From contig MVAQ01000042.1 of NCBI GenBank assembly GCA_014825775.1, positions 1-64,000 of the forward strand: a DNA stretch of 64,000 nucleotides. Direction: 5' to 3'. The position numbers and the translations under genes were made by a program. The notes under the pieces were generated by a model, which worked only from the letters and a program-made list of their open reading frames with translations, ran no database searches and was not told where the DNA came from. The first letter of the stretch is position 1. Every line of letters starts with the position of its first letter. Of the stretch, positions 1-12,100 are shown one piece after another. Source of the stretch: Krasilnikovozyma curviuscula (Eukaryota > Basidiomycota > Tremellomycetes > Cystofilobasidiales > Mrakiaceae).

Positions 1-447
1 CAGAGAGAAGGACCGAAAGAGCTAGGGAGTAAGTACCTTTCTGGTACAAGGGTCCCACATGGAGATCTGATTGCAATTGACTAGGCAGATGAAAAAAGTC
101 GCGCTCATTTCTGACTCGAAGAAATCCAGAATTATTTTTGGGACTTGCCCAAGTCAACAATCGATAACACAAAAGGATAATCTACAAATCTCTAGGTGAA
201 TCTACTGGTCATCCACAAGTCCAAATCATAGAAGACCGCAATCAAACGCTTGCTCCAGTATGTCATTAAAATTCCTCTCTCTGCTCTCCCACAACATCTC
301 AGCGACATCCTTATTCTTCAGTACGGCAAGAATCTTCCCGACCTGACCTGGTTGAGGGAAATGCCTGAGCGGGTGAAGCGGGAGTGGAGGTCGAAGGCAA
401 AGAAGGTACCGGTGAATTTGAAACTAGCTATCGAACAGCAAGATTAG
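1..447 (+). CDS. Possible 3' end of a gene entering from the left (partial)
   Basis: I do not recognise this product. An open frame of about 48 codons ends in TAG at 447 and is rich in charged residues (RVKREWRSKAKKVPV). It has no convincing ATG at its 5' end. A pyrimidine-rich stretch ending in CATCTCAG at about 301 makes a good splice acceptor. The first 28 bases of the window read openly and end at a GTAAGT donor, and their phase joins the downstream exon without a frame break. This would make 29-301 an intron and the whole a C-terminal fragment. A middle exon (about 90-200) is also possible because it is open and ends at AG/GTGAAT. Only a longer sequence or RNA data can settle the model. 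Confidence 0.3.
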
Positions 448-891
448 ACGTTTGAATCGCTCTTTGCAGAGATAGAAGAGATTGTAAAATCTGAACGATG
501 AGATTGAGAAATAGGACCAGCGCCAAAGAGATGGAGTCCTCGAATCCAGTAGCTTAATTCCGCATACCTCAGAGAATAGAGTATCCGATTGATTGAGAAT
601 GTCGCGTATATAACGTATAGTAAAGATTTCGTCGGAGGCGAGAAAAGAGCATGTTGGTGGGGCTAGCTGCGTCGCTTTCCGACCTGAGATGGGTATTTTG
701 GCAGATAAAAAATCGAAGGAGATAGAGAACGGCCAACCTCGAGAATTAGCTTTACATTGATTCGATGCGGTTGTTGCGATAAAACGAGGATTGATAATAA
801 ATGGTCGATGAGAAGACAAGAGCCAATACCGGCAATAAATTACACCAAACACTGCAATGAATTCTTAAAAAATGCGCTCTTGTCAGATTGA
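448..891. other. Intergenic, no gene seen
   Basis: This gap separates the stop codon of the left-edge frame from the stop codon of the first PPPY membrane protein, so it holds two convergent 3' ends. A long minus-strand frame at 424-852 exists. Its composition is irregular and it shows no domain or splice support, so I do not call it. Confidence 0.5.
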
Positions 892-2917
892 TCAGCTCAC
901 CAGGGAGGCCAGGTAAGGTGGTGGCCCTTCTTCGCTGTCGTCAAGAGGCTCATTCCTCCCTTCTTCTTGCCCAGAATCGACTTCAGGCTCCTCCACAGAA
1001 GGCAGGAGAGCCATTGACGATGATTGTGGCTGGGAAGGCTGCCCAGAAATTGGTCGATGAGTTGGCGATTGCAATGGAATAGAGGAGGGGATCTCTTCTT
1101 CAAATAGAGTTTGGCGATAGTCGCTCCCGGAGGTGTTACTGTCCCTCTGGTGATGATGACTTCTATAACTTCTTTGAGTTGGTGAGAGAGGTGGGCCGGT
1201 CATCGAGGCTGACGTCGAGTTGCTAGCAATGCTCATCCGATTGTTTTGATTGCTGCCGTCTTCAAACCCAGAAGCAATAGAGTGTCTTGTTCGACTGCTG
1301 CCAACGTAACCTGCTTCCTCAGCTTTTGAGATGCGTTTCTGATGAGTGCTGCTAGAGCCTGTATCGGAGGAGGAGCTTCCCTGACTCGCTTCTCCACCAG
1401 CGAGAAGAGGTCGATTCGCATCGTACCCCGGGTCCATACTCGCTGGGTACCAATTTGGGCCCGACGCCTGTCTACCAGAAATACTACCATAGTAGTTATC
1501 TCCTGCGTTGGGAGTCATAACCTGACCTTCGGTTTGATACTGTTGGTGAATTGGAAAGATAAGCAAGGAGTCAGCAATAGTCTACCTTCTAGAATAGATT
1601 GAAAGGGGGCCACTTGCATTGAAGGGCTCTATAACGCCAGCTTCCGCATCCAGAAGATCTATTCGAGCTTTTCCCACCCTGATAAAAATGTAGATTTTCA
1701 ATTGATCCTGGTCTTGAAAGCGGAAAAAATGACGAAAATGAATGAAACCAACACTTACCCAGGTACTGCCTCATCATCCACCTGTCCCTGGTTGCTTTTT
1801 CTCCGTCTGCAGCACAGGAACAAAATCAAACAGACGAGAATGAGCCCAGCAGCTGCCCCACCAGCAGCTCTGGAAAGACGGACGACAATTAGCAGCTGTA
1901 ATTCCACAAGACTGAAGATGATAACAAACTTACGCGCCGATCAGAGTAGGGCTAGCAGCCTTCCCTGCCCCATTCCCAGCACCGACAGATGGAGTGACCA
2001 TAGCTGTAAAAGCCTGGGTACTGGTGTAGTTCAATGTCTGAATCAGTGTCCCGACAGAGAACGAGACGAGTACGCTGCCGCCAGGCTGCGTGATGGACAC
2101 CGCCTGGGTGCTGGTGGTGGGTACGAGTGAGGTCAAGACAACTGGGACCAGAGATGTTGTCAGTACGGGTGTCACGCTGGTAGTCGTGATGGGGACCGCG
2201 GCCGAAGTCGTCGCTTGAACAGGCTGGGTCGTGATGCCGTTGCCGTTTGGCGTTGTTGCGCTCGTGGTCGCAGCGGGTTGTACGACTTGTGTAGCGGGCG
2301 AAGAGGGAGGAGAGGTTGTCGTTGCTGAAGTTTCTGTGGTAGCAGTGGTGGCCAAGTTCAAAGGTGTGAACACTTCGGATTCGACTAGAGTGGAAGTCGT
2401 TGATGATGGTGGACTTGCCGAGGTTGTCGTAGTGGTGGGAGTTTGTGGGGTAGATGCAGTGCTGCAGTATATTGTAGTGAACTGAGTAGCAATAGGAATG
2501 ACAGTGGTCACTGGGGAAGCTGATTGGATCGATTGGCCGACCACAGAGGTGATCGTGTTGACAAAAACAGTTTGGGCGCCTGCAACTATTGTTGCTGGAC
2601 CTGGCAATACAGTAGATCCTAGTGTGACTGGTATGCAAGAACTACCAGCTGAATTGGCAGGACAACCCTATTGAATCATGCGGCCGAGCAGATATCAAGA
2701 TCAATCTCCATTTTCTGATGTTTCCTCACTGTCTGGCTGCTGTTGCATAACTTACAACGATATATGAGGTAATGGGTGCGGCAGCAGTAGTCACTTGGAT
2801 GTTACTTGTGAGGGTGATGGCGATGATTGAATTGAGAGGGACAGCCGCCCCTCCGGCGAAGCTGGTGCTCGTCGAGAAGAGGGTCTCAACTGGTACAACG
2901 GAGCAAACAGAGGCCAT
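892..2917 (-). CDS. Ser/Thr-rich single-pass membrane protein with C-terminal PPPY motif (copy A)
   Basis: Exons read from ATG at 2917 to a stop at 892. The first exon starts with VCSVVPVETLFSTSTSFAGG. It is followed by a small cysteine-containing stretch (GCPANSAGSSC), then a long Thr/Ser/Pro/Val-rich region with the motif IPIATQFTTIYC, as expected of an O-glycosylated ectodomain. A single hydrophobic helix near 1800-1860 (AAAGLILVCLILFLCC) is followed by basic residues RRRKSNQ. The cytosolic tail is disordered and contains KAEEAGY and, near the C terminus, EEGPPPYLASLVS. PPxY is the classical ligand of WW domains such as those of Rsp5/NEDD4 ubiquitin ligases. The layout resembles fungal wall-stress sensor or Skg6-like proteins, but I see no WSC domain. 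There is no cleavable signal peptide in this start model. Copy B lies directly upstream on the same strand. Confidence 0.8.
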
Positions 2918-3562
2918 TTTGTTTTCTGTTGGCTCTGTATGGATGTGCAGATGTGCTCGTTTTGGTTAGAGGGGCATCAGAGTCCATACTGAAAGGCTAC
3001 ATAAATGCGACGAGGTCCGTCGATCACTTACACAGCGCAAGCTGGAATTCAATTCGATAAGTTGGTGGCACTGTTTCTCTCATGGTATTAGCTGTACCAC
3101 CATTGTACGCCCGCTCAAGGAGACATACTACTCTAAGCGCTACATATTGAGTGTTTATTTAGATGTGGGTGTGAGTTTCGATTGTACGAAGAGCCGCGAC
3201 GTTGTGGTGCTTTATCGAAATCCATAGATAGAACAACAGAAGGGAGTAGCTTGCCTCAGCAAATAGATGAGTGTAGTGTGGTAAAGAAGTTGCTAATATT
3301 ATATTAAACTCCAGTAATTTTTTAGAATGCAGAGAGACAGAGTAGACAAACGAAGCCATTGAGAGAGCTAAGGTTGACAGCGAACGAACGAGAAACTAGT
3401 GTATTTTCACCGAGAGTCACAGCAAAAAAACCAGAACCCCAAAAAATTGAAAGGAAAAGAAAAGAAATTATGCAAAGGCAGACAGACCATCACGGTCATT
3501 GTTCTTCGAAAATTGAAAGGGAAGACAGACGTAAAGTGTCACCAAAACGAAGCAAACCAGCC
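2918..3562. other. Intergenic between tandem copies
   Basis: This 645-bp stretch holds the 5' region of copy A and the 3' region of copy B. I see short open frames only, with no splice-supported gene. It includes two short AG-rich tracts near 3430-3470. Confidence 0.5.
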
Positions 3563-5630
3563 TTAAGCCAATCTCTGACCCAAATAAGGAGGGGGAAGCT
3601 CCTCAACATCCTCCTCATGAGCAGCTTCCTCCTGCGGAACAGCTCCCCCGTCCTGATGAACCATCAAGCCCGGAGCAACTACGTTTGGACCTGAAGGGGC
3701 ACGACCATCACCGCCTCCGTTGTTCGATCCGTTGCTGAACGTTCTATGGTGATTATTACTGCGATCAGAGAGAACTGGGGAAGTAGGAGCGGCAGCATCA
3801 TCGAGTGGTGGAGATGAGGGGCCAGGGCTGAAGCCGGTAGCGGAAGACGAAGAGCCACCAGGGTTGCTGTCGTGGTATTGGTTGTTAATATCATATCCCG
3901 CTTCAGCCGCTTTACTTCTTCTACCATGTCCCCCTCCAGATGTGGCTGAGGAGGCGCTTCCAATTGTGGCGACACCTGCACCGTTATAGTTGTTCATCCC
4001 GGACTCGCTTGTGTTGGAATAAGGTTGTCCCATGTCGTTGTACGAGGTCGCTACAGCTCCATTAGAAATCATTTCTGGCTGAGTGTGGTACTGTAGGCGA
4101 AGGATGAAGGTGAGCACTACGCAGAAGGAGCAGGGGTTCTCACATCTAGTTGTAACCCACATTGTAGGGAACAACAAGCGGAGCAGGGTCAGCTTGCTCA
4201 ATGTCCTTAGAAAAGTCAATTGGTCCTTTGGTAACACTGTCGAAGAAAAAAAAATTCAGGAAAAGTCTTATGTACACCATCAAGAGGAAACCCCCTTCAG
4301 ACTTACCCTGGAACACGATAATCATTGAAGTCATCATCATTACCGTGATTATCTCTTCTGTCTTTTCGTTTTCGACAGAAGAAGAAGAGCAACAGCGCAA
4401 GGACAGCGACTCCACCGACACCGCCACCCACAGCACTGGAAGCAATCAAAACAAAGCGGTGTTGCCGGGTCAGCGAGAGGCGCTGTGAAGGTAGAACAAA
4501 GTTCGAGACACTTACCCTCCAACGACAGCTGCATTCACTGTGCTTCCTCCTCCGCTGGTCGAGCTCGCAGAGGGGTTTGAGACGAGACCTGCGGCTGTAC
4601 TGGTGACATTGAGCGTTTGGAGCTGAGTTGCGATGGACTGTAGGTAAGCGTTCTGGTCAGTGTCAATCAAATCACATCTCGAGATATATGCGGATAATGG
4701 GAATCACGTATGAGACTAAAACGCTTCCACCGGATGTGATGGAAACGAGCTGGGATGAGGTAACTGTGTCGACAGAAGTGAGAGTCACCACGCTGGAGGA
4801 AGTGATGGACGCAGGAGCGGCAGAAGTAGTCGAAGTGGTAGAAGTAGAAGTCGGTGTACTTGTAGGTTGTCTGTTTGAGAACAATGTTTTGGTCAGGATA
4901 TGAAATTGCGAAGAAGATAAAGTTCAGAAATCGGTACTTCACTTTTGCGACGAACTGGTCGATGATGTCTCGGAATTGTCACAGTAAGAGGTTCCATATT
5001 GAGTAGCAGTAGGAACAACAATGGTGGATAGTGCACTACCAGAAACCACTGAGGGGCTTGTAGTGGTGATAGTTGAAGTGATATAGTTGGTGATGACTTG
5101 AGGAGCAGCTTGTCCAGTTACAGTCTATGGTCACAAAGGTGCACCCTTAAGTTGAATTTTCTTTCTCTCGCAACTTTAATAGAAAACACTTACAGTGTAG
5201 AAGGTCAAAGTAGTCCAATGAGAACAAGCACCTGATAATGTCTCGGGACCTTCAATGGAATCGCCAGCACGGACAGTCTAGAATCAGCGCAACACTCCAG
5301 ATGAGAAGAGGAAGCCTAGACTGACCTTTATAACCACCATCACAGCTCTGTTGAATTAATGGAAAGAAGAATGGGAAAGAGAGTCAGCTTGGCAAAGAAA
5401 AAAAAAAGAAAAGGGGGGAGGAGGTAAGGTAACCCTGTACTTTTGAAAGTCGCAATACTTACATAGGAATAGCTGGTCGATACTACGGGAGTGGGGGAAA
5501 CAGTTAGGAGCTCAGTAATCGTAGTAGGGATTAACTGAGTGATGTAGGTCGTTGTTCCCCCACCGTAGCTCGTCGAGGTCGAGTAGAGTGTTCCAGTCGG
5601 GGAGACTGAGCAGACGGATTGCTGGGCCAT
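3563..5630 (-). CDS. Ser/Thr-rich single-pass membrane protein with C-terminal PPPY motif (copy B)
   Basis: This is a paralogue of the preceding gene, read from ATG at 5630 to a stop at 3563 through several short introns. The N-terminal exon contains VCSVSPTGTLYSTSTSYGGG, which matches copy A. The ectodomain carries VPTATQYGTSYC and GGSVLVSY, again matching copy A, inside otherwise divergent Ser/Thr-rich sequence. A transmembrane helix near 4380-4440 (GGVGGVAVLALLLFFC) is followed by RKRKDRRDNH. The cytosolic tail contains KAAEAGY and ends with VEELPPPYLGQRLA. The order of motifs is the same in both copies while the linkers differ. This indicates an old tandem duplication with selection on the first exon, the membrane region and the PPPY tail. 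The biological role is unknown; a cell-surface sensor or adaptor controlled by a WW-domain ubiquitin ligase is an inference. Confidence 0.8.
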
Positions 5631-6139
5631 GCTGCAGTAGTTTTCTGCTGGCGATAAGAAGAGAGCTAAAGAAAAGGATTCAAAAGAGTGAAGGAAGATT
5701 GGGATGGGGGTTGTAGAGCAGCTGATAGGGGAAAAAAGAAAGTTGGTCTCGAAAGGAGCGGGGCCGTGGCGTCGTCCGTCAATTCAATTGAATGGCACCG
5801 CCAAGGTTTTATTGTTCTGGCACACAGACCTAGATACATTCTCTTACTCCAATCAACTCAACAGATTGGATTCGAAAAGATCCAGATTCTTTCCACCTCA
5901 AAGAGGACTTCTTGAACTCACAGAAAACCTAACGAAATTGATTTGCGCCAGTAATTGGCCTCACCGCTGCCGCAATGGCCGAACCGATTGGCGAAGGCGA
6001 GAAGGAAAGTCTTGATACATATGAATAATTACGCTGATGTGTTGTGTAGGGTATCTTTGTTGATTACTTGTACTTAAGAGAACAAAAGGAAACCGCCTGG
6101 TAGTGATACATTCAGAAAACGGGGTCTGGTTGGCTCCAT
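5631..6139. other. Intergenic, no gene seen
   Basis: This is the 5' region of copy B and the 3' region of VPS13. The two plus-strand frames at 5688-6015 overlap each other in different frames, lack splice logic and show no recognisable domain. Confidence 0.5.
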
Positions 6140-9100
6140 TTATCGCTCGTCCGTCGCTTTGGAAGTGTTATCTGAGAGAGAAGAGCCACAAGAAGAGTCA
6201 GTATGATGACATGCGTTACTGTTGCTTTTTCAGATCTGAGAAGTTGACTTACAATCGATCACCACCCGCTCTACCTTTGCGAACATCCAAGTCCTTGACT
6301 GCTTATCCGGCAAAGGGATGAAAGGACCCTGGACACCACCTTTGAGGGTAATACTGATTCCCGAAGGTTCCAGAGCAATCGTCTGGAGCTCCCAGAAAGG
6401 TACACTCCAAGACACTTTGAGCTTGTTGGAACGGAAGTTGAGAATGTATCGCGTCGTCAGCATGATGACTTCATCGCTTGGTGGCAGGTCTGATTTGACG
6501 AAAATAAGAAGAGAAGGAAGGGTAAGCTTAAAATGAACCTGAGATGGAGGAGGTTTAGATGAATTTACCGATATGAGCAACGTAGGTCTCTGCAAAGAAC
6601 TTTCCGTTGTCGAGATCCTTCATCCATGATTGACCAAGAGCATCCCTAGGAGAGTACGGCTGTCAAAAACAAAGAGAATTTAGCATTTATATTTATATTT
6701 TTCAAATTACCGAGCGGATGAGAAGGATGAGAAGGATTGATTACTTACCCTGAGAATACCATCTCCACCGACAAACCTCGGCAGCCTCACTCGATCCATC
6801 TCGTCACCATCAAACACCGTAGTGGTATTTCTGATTCCCTGACTGGCAGTGGAAGCGAAATCCATCACACCAACGACTGGCTTCGTTACCATGCCGACGA
6901 GTCCTTTTCCAACCCCCTTGAAGAAACCACCAGCACCACTCTGTTCGGCGCCTTGTATTGGTTTCATCTATCATGTGTGTTGAGTGTGTAGAACATGGAT
7001 CAGTTGGAGTCTGTATAGATGAATGTCGGTAGTGGAAGATCTGACTTACAGCTAGGCCTTCGAAACCAGATGCGACGGATGTAGCGAACGCATTGGCTCC
7101 CGCAGTGAAACCATACCTAAAGAAGAGAAGCGATAAGATGGGGCAAAACTGGATAGAAAACCTTGAGATTCCAATCTTACAATGCATGCTTCGGCTTGTT
7201 TCTCCTCTGCGCGGCTCTTCTTTGTCTCTGGAATTCAGGATCAAGAGTAGCTGCTGACAGTCCTTTACCAATCGAACCTGTGACTTTAGAAACACTGTCA
7301 CTGACACCAAAGACAGTCTTTTTGACGAAACTAGTAGCCCCCTAGTAGAACGAAACGAGTTTCGATCAGCTTCACATTCAAGGGTTGGCTAAAACGGAAA
7401 TGCACGGCAGGGAAGGACTTACTCTGGCAATACCACTCGCCAGATCTCTGTTCCCAGAAAGAACAAAGCCTTGGTACGGCTCGTAGAAGATATCATGCAC
7501 GCCCGAACTGACATTGGTGAAGAGCCCGACGGGATTGCCAAATGCATCTGCCGAACCAAGGATCCTGAAGAGCTGACCTTGAAATTGGTTCTTATAATGG
7601 ATCAAGATACGTTGCTCTAGCGATGGCATTGAAAGTCGCACGTTCTCGATCATCAGAGCGTTTAGTCTGACTGGCGCAGTGTTGACGTTTCCGAGAGCCA
7701 TGGTCAGCGCATTGAAGACATAGAATAGAGGGTTTCTCGAGTTGGTCCTGTAGGGATCGAATCGATTCGTCAATTTAATGAAAGATACGGAAGAAGTGCG
7801 AAGAACTCACTGCGCCTCTTCAGCGTTGACATGCTCAGTTCTCATGAAGGAGAGCTCCAGCTGAATTGGTTGGAGGGCAAGTGATTCGAAGTAAGCCGGA
7901 GGACCTCCAGCAGTAGGTGGTGGGTCCGGTATCACTCCTGGGTAAGGAATCAAGACACTACAAGTCCGAGAATGTGGAAATGAACAGACTGATACAGCCG
8001 AACAAGTCACGAAAAATATGGCTTACTCTTCATCCACGTTCTGCCATGAAGCACCTTTGAAGAGAGCAAACTCATACAATGCGTAGGCAAAGTCCTCATC
8101 TAGCTCAATACTCATTGCTTGAAGCAAGATCGACGCGTACTTGATGTAGAAGACACCGTGTTCTGGGGAAGGCACCGACAGTCAGTGAGCGTGGGCATGC
8201 CGAGAGAAGTCTACATTCCTTACCTTCATCCTTCAGCACAGTGACAGATGTCTGAAGAGTAGGGTGTGACTCGAGGTCTTTACCGTTCTTTGGTATGACA
8301 GTCGGATACAAGATGATTGGGTAAAGACCACCGAAGAGCTGATTGTCAATCTGGATCCATTTACAAGACAAGTCTGCCGACCACGTTGAGACAGTGTCCA
8401 TATATACCAGCTTCAATCCTCTGAATGAGGCATAAACCAGCTCTTGCATCTTCTTGTTGAGCAGCGAGATACCAATACCCTCGAAGTCGACGGAGATGGT
8501 CATGTTGACCGAGGTGTCTGTCTGAACTGCTTCGAATCCCATACCGCTATCCATCGTGCTGGATCTTGAAAGAGAGCCGCGACCCTTGGGCTGGAAGGCG
8601 TTGAATTCTTGCTCGTAGTTGGAGAGAACAACAACTTGTGAGGGGCCTTCAGCTCGGACATCGATTGAGACCGTTGCTTTTGTTACTCCTTGGGCCTAGA
8701 ATTGAATGAATGTGTCAAAACCAGATCGGTCCAAGGGAAATTTAGTTTGGCATTACATCTTTGACTCGGAACGGTTCGAGTACACCAATCTCCATCACAT
8801 CAATGAGTCGATCCTTCTTCTCGAAAATAAGCCGCAAGCGTTTTCCTAACTCCGCGGGTCGATCCCAAGTAAAGTTTTCAGCGGTGTGACCTCGAATATT
8901 CTTGATCTGCCTGCTGGTTCGAATCGCGTCATTGAGGTTGTCTGCTGGTCTCTCATCCTGACGGCACAAAAACGTGTCAGAGTTGAATACGAAAGATTGT
9001 TGCAAGAAACACTCACCGATTGACAGAATTGAAGGTCAATATCGGTATCATTCTGTATGCGGAAAGGCCAAGGTTCAGTCTCCTTTGAAAAGTTGATGAA

Positions 9101-12100
9101 GATTGTCGGTCCATCAATCTGAACCTCGACTCTGATGAGCATCGTGCCGGAGGGTAAATCACGAGCTGGAAGAGTAAGGTGGACGCGTCCAATCTCAGTA
9201 ATTCTGAAAGGTGCCGACCTGAAAATAAATAGTCAGTAAGATTATGTTGAAAGCAAGAGAGTAATAGCTGGCCTGACCATTGCTGATTTACTCCTTGGTA
9301 GGCAATAACCAACATCGAGTCACCAGCTTGTTTGACCACGTTGTGGAGAGGAACACGTTCACCAGATGTCAGGTGCACGAAACTATCGCTCTTTTCCTCT
9401 CTAACGCTGATAGTTGTGTCGAGCTCATTCTTGAGCAAGAACCTCGGAGCAATGGTAACAACTTTTGAAAGCGCATACTAGACAGTAAAAGCGAATCAGC
9501 CATAGGCGCAATCATATCTTTCTCAACACCCTACATACCTTTCCTGTCCCTTCGAGATATGACAGTCCGACATGCGTCTCGGAGCGGCCACTTTGCGAGT
9601 CTAATACCACTTCGCCATCCACAGGAAGAGTTTCGAAAGGAATCGCCTTCAGTTTGAGATTGAAAAAATTAATGAACGGTTAGAGGACGTCACTGCGACA
9701 TCTTTGGATCCCACTCACTTTTGACCACTGTGATTCGCCAACTTTGATTAAGTACCGATTTCTACGGTCAGAGTTTGGGAAGGAGAACACTAAGAATGCA
9801 GATGAAGTGAGAAAAGAGGCTATGGGTCATTTGAAAAGTTGCACTCCACTCACTGAATGGGGTAGGTTCTGATTTCTGGTAGTCTACAGACATCTGCGCT
9901 GATCCAACGACGTCCTTTGGTTGTCCGAGCCAGGTCTTTGACCGGAGAGCAAATGGAAGTCCAGTCTTGTTAAGGAAAATGAAAGGACTGTAGATCTGAA
10001 CCTTGACGGCACCGTTGGTTTCAGGATATTTGCTGCAAGTGGGGAAACGAAATTCAACGTGTGAACAGATGTTTGGACGACAAGGCAAAAGAAATGCAAC
10101 ATACAAGTAGTGTAGGTTCAAGTTCAATTTGCGACCTTCTTGATCAGTGAACTCAAGTGTTTTCTCCTCACTGAAATCATCTGGGTTATCAGTGTTAATA
10201 ATAGAGAATTCACTCGCACCAAGGCCTGGGACCACGACAAGACGAGAAATTAAGTGAGAAACGGTCGGTGAAGTGAAAGCAAAAGTCGCAAGCTCACCGG
10301 CATCTTGAACCTGCACGCTCATCAAAAGCAGATGACCCAACTCTACTTGATGAACTGGAGAAATGCCTCCCTTTCGCAAGAATGTTGAGGTATTGAGACT
10401 AGTATTCTTGTCAAATACTCTGTATTTGATGTCGAACGGCAACAAGTTCTCAACCTCAAGAGGCGATCGGAGGACTAGAGTCATTCGTGGATAGATCCTG
10501 GCGGTGAAGAAAAAATTGAGCGAAATCCGAAGACAAATCTGACAAATGGCATCACGTACTTCGTTAGAGGATCCTTTGAATCATATACAACATTAGCTTG
10601 GAAGCGGAAAGGGGCATCCCTGGAGTTATGAGAACGGCATTGCACAGCACGAGCAGGTCGCTTCATCAGATCTTGCCAGTGCAACGACTCGCCGGACCAC
10701 GCGAAGTCGAAGCCAGCTACCCCCATGAAAGAAACCAAATGAGGTCAGTGAATGCTGGGATAGACACAAAAGAAAATGGGAAAGCTTACGATCAGGTCTG
10801 ATCTTGAACCTTTTGTGATATGCTGCCTCAATGGGAAGAGGACAAGATTCTCCGGGTGCTGCACCGAGATCGAGAAAAACTTGGTAAATAGACCGAACCC
10901 AGATGCACTGAGGAAAAAACTCACCCATCTTGTAGTGCTGATTGCCGGGTTTCCCGTCAGCTTCGATGAGAATTAGCTCTACTGGGATATGTGTGTGATT
11001 GACCACTACCATCGCCGATCTTAGTGTGACCAGCTTTACATTGTCAATCAGCTTGACGTCGCAAACCAAGCGATGCGAAACTTTTTCCAAACGAGGACGA
11101 AGAGGATATGTAAAATCTCCTTCTCTGTCGACAGAGATTCCTTTGACAGCTTCCCAAGAAGCTCCGGAAACTTGAACAGCGAGAGAGTGGTGTGAGATTT
11201 CGCCAACATGCTGTTGCAAAGAATAACAGATCTCGTAAGTTAAACAGGACAATGAAGTAAATGCCATACACTTACCTCTCTGAGCTGTTTGTAGTCTTCA
11301 AATCTCCAAGGTATTTCTTGTCCATCTGCAAGTTTGCTTCTTGTTTTGCTACCGTCAGCCCATACTTGAAGAGGATACCCCGTTTTGTTTTTGATGGTGT
11401 ATGGAGCATCTCCACCTCTGGAGGTTTGAAGAATTCGGTCGCTTTCCTTGGTCCACAAGTTGTAAGAGGTGATCGCCTGCTCGATGAATGTTGAGGTCAC
11501 ATTCAACTCGAGTCTTTCTTTAGAGTTGAAAGTGACAGCAAGTTTTCCTGCTTCCCCTCCTGCAGCAGACTTTATGACTCTCAAGGTGAAACTGTATGGT
11601 TCCATCAGAGGCTCCCAAGCGGAGTTTGTTAAGTTGAAGTATTTGAGAGATGACTTGATTCCAGTGGAAAATTTGAGCTGCAATAATATCCATAAAGTAT
11701 GTCAGAAGACCAGCTGCAGTAATACGTTAACGCTTCACGCACATCTGAAGACCAGTCTTGAATGTTGGCTGCGATCGCGTTGGTAGTCAAATGAACAAGA
11801 GGCAATTCTTGAAGATCCCCTATTAAAATCAGCTGGAATCCTTCAATTGTTGCTTTGAGCTACAACGCAAATAAAAAAGAGCTTGTCTTAGATGAGGTCA
11901 CGTTCCCTGATATGTTAACGACTTACATGTTCTTTCGAGACGACAATCGTAGGTTTCAGCATCTTAGATGTGGAGCGCCTGTGGCTCACCGAAGAAGAAC
12001 GATGGCTCTTCGACTGGCCGGTCGAAACCACTCGAGAATGCTTGGGCTTGGGTACAAGAGGGCTGCCAGGAGCAACCATTGACTCTGGTTCTTCTGTGAT

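Noticed and set aside
424..852. 142-codon minus-strand frame
   Set aside because: No domain, irregular composition with scattered Cys and Trp, and no splice signals that would join it to the downstream membrane-protein gene.
2231..2485. Plus-strand Val-rich frame opposite the membrane-protein ectodomain
   Set aside because: The Val/Gly-rich composition is the mirror of the Thr/Ser-rich coding exon on the other strand.
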